A stretch of 64,000 bases of DNA from Rhizobiales bacterium IMCC20636. GTDB lineage: Bacteria; Pseudomonadota; Alphaproteobacteria; Rhizobiales; GCA-2746425. The position numbers were made by a program, and so were the translations under genes. Each line of letters begins with the position of its first letter. Position 1 is the stretch's first letter. Location of the stretch: assembly GCA_016865015.1 (NCBI GenBank), contig CP018226.1, forward strand, positions 1,953,001 to 2,017,000, given 5' to 3'. The notes beneath the pieces are model-generated. The model did not search any database and was not told where the DNA came from. It was given only the letters and a program-made list of their open reading frames with translations. Positions 63,355 through 64,000 of the stretch are shown piece after piece.

Positions 63355-63717
63355 CCCACCACATTCTGGGGGGGCGCTTTGGCTGTCGATCATTCCAGCG
63401 CTGGGAAAGGCTCCTTGCCTTCCAGTTCTCGCGCCGCCTGCACCGGTCCGTAGTTCATCAGCGCAAGCGTGCCATCACCGCACCGTTGAGACTGGCGGGA
63501 AATCTTGCGGCAACATCAGCCAAGCCATCCCGCCACCGGCCATGTGGAGGATGGCATTCATGATCTCACGCATGTCCGTAGTGCGTGGCTGACCGACGGG
63601 GCGGGTCGGTGGTACGAATGGTGAAAGAACAGACCACTCGTTGTCAGTCAAATCGGTTGGATAATGATTGAAATCGCGTCTATGCTCAGTGCGGGTGATA
63701 TCAGCCCAAGGCATCAT
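63355..63717 (-). pseudogene. IS5-family transposase, degenerate N-terminal part
   Basis: Starts near 63717 as MMPWADITRTEHRRDFNHYP, then TDLTDNEWSVLSPFVPP and MNAILHMAGGGMAWLMLPQDFPPVSTV. About 8-9 codons are missing after STV, and the frame changes to DGTLALMNYGPVQAARELEG, then changes again to AGMIDSQS, where it joins the SDR remnant. These pieces match the order of IS5/IS427-group transposases (domain before the first DDE Asp). The element is truncated and frameshifted. Confidence 0.82.
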
Positions 63718-63780
63718 GGTCTCCATCGAATTTTCATCAATCCGATGGAGACACATCCCACTGATATCACTGAACAACTT

Positions 63781-63811
63781 TCAAATCAGACTCTAGGGCC
63801 CGGACTCTTCA
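63781..63811. mobile_element. Junction of two IS ends sharing CTAG
   Basis: On the minus strand the end of one element (after its transposase stop at 63809) runs through GAGTCCGGGCCC to CTAG (63793-63796) and straight into GAGTCTGATTTGA, the start of the next element. CTAG is a common target of IS5-type elements. The two inward-read ends (AGGGCCCGG and AGAGTCTGA) differ mainly by transitions, as in imperfect terminal repeats. Confidence 0.6.
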
Positions 63812-64000
63812 CAGCCACCATACGACCGATGCGATGAGGCACAGTGCAGCCATATAGGTTTTGAGTTTCCAGTCATAGCGGGTTGCAATTCTTCGGAAGT
63901 CCTTGAATCGGTTGAAGGTACGTTCAATGATATTTCGCTCACGATAGAGCTTCTTGTCATAGTGATATTGGATTTTGCGATTTGAGCGTGGCGGAATGAC
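63809..64000 (-). CDS. IS5-family transposase, C-terminal part (runs off the window)
   Basis: 63 residues plus stop: VIPPRSNRKIQYHYDKKLYR, ERNIIERTFNRFKDFRRIAT and MAALCLIASVVWWL, the typical C-terminus of IS427/IS5-type transposases with the catalytic Glu in ERTFNRFK. The start lies outside the window. It ends just before the CTAG junction with a second, truncated copy of the same family in the same orientation. Confidence 0.88.
   Translation of the reverse strand, partial: VIPPRSNRKIQYHYDKKLYRERNIIERTFNRFKDFRRIATRYDWKLKTYMAALCLIASVVWWL

Noticed and set aside
62836-63393. A complete 185-residue short SDR gene
   Set aside because: The first 13 residues match an IS5-type transposase segment and the NAD-binding half is absent, so this is a remnant fused to IS sequence.
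63390-63482. C-terminus of an unknown housekeeping gene (DGTLALMNYGPVQAARELEG)
   Set aside because: It fits the middle of an IS5-type transposase, in register with the pieces before and after it.

Overview
The window looks like a chromosomal segment of an alphaproteobacterium, most likely Hyphomicrobiales (Rhizobiales). The basis is gene content and order: a TPR membrane protein, BamB and Der in a row, NnrU, a DksA/TraR zinc-finger protein, a RimK/RimB operon, TRAP and TTT transporters, and a HutF/HutG type histidine pathway. No rRNA, tRNA or CRISPR array was seen. The genus cannot be fixed from this sequence alone.

Layout. 1-3975: end of a tripartite tricarboxylate transporter permease, a sulfatase, an arylsulfotransferase-like beta-propeller and an IclR regulator, probably one catabolic unit for an imported sulfated compound. 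4076-9252: guaA, an AT-rich acyltransferase with an SGNH domain, and lhgO. 9576-16859: hyuA-hyuB, a TRAP transporter and a GntR/UTRA regulator, tightly coupled. 16860-23643: an accessory island with two small coupled minus-strand genes, a ParD/ParE-like toxin-antitoxin pair whose toxin is frameshifted, small unknown genes, an Abi_C protein, a STAND-type NTPase with seven near-identical 126-bp TPR units, and a resolvase remnant. 23644-28987: minus-strand genes for an MscS channel, a ZntB-like transporter, and an ATP-grasp ligase (RimK) operon with two hydrolases. 29366-37299: a LacI-controlled ABC sugar operon with a GH63 hydrolase. 37382-55875: a histidine/imidazole catabolic region. 55897-62663: envelope and housekeeping genes ending in yfgM-like, bamB and der. 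62836-64000: an SDR gene cut by IS5-family insertion sequences.

The most interesting region is 37.4-55.9 kb. The complete histidine degradation set (hutH, hutU, hutI, hutF, hutG) and its HutC repressor sit next to a PotABCD-type ABC importer and paralogues of histidine-biosynthesis enzymes (HisC-like aminotransferase, HisD-like dehydrogenase), an SDR, a zinc alcohol dehydrogenase, an APH-fold kinase-like protein and an FMN 2-hydroxy-acid dehydrogenase. Palindromes of the HutC type (core ATGTATATACAT, or TTATGTATAGACATAA) lie before hisC/SDR, before the ABC operon, before hutC and between hutF and hutI, so the two halves appear to be one regulon. My inference is that the extra genes import an imidazole compound related to histidine (such as histidinol or imidazole-lactate) and convert it to histidine for the Hut pathway. 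The HisD paralogue has two altered metal-ligand positions, so its substrate is uncertain.

Secondary points of interest are the STAND-TPR/Abi_C defence-like island, an ABC permease with an inserted DUF11-like periplasmic domain, strong hairpins directly after three different binding-protein genes, and a chain of hairpins between bamB and der.
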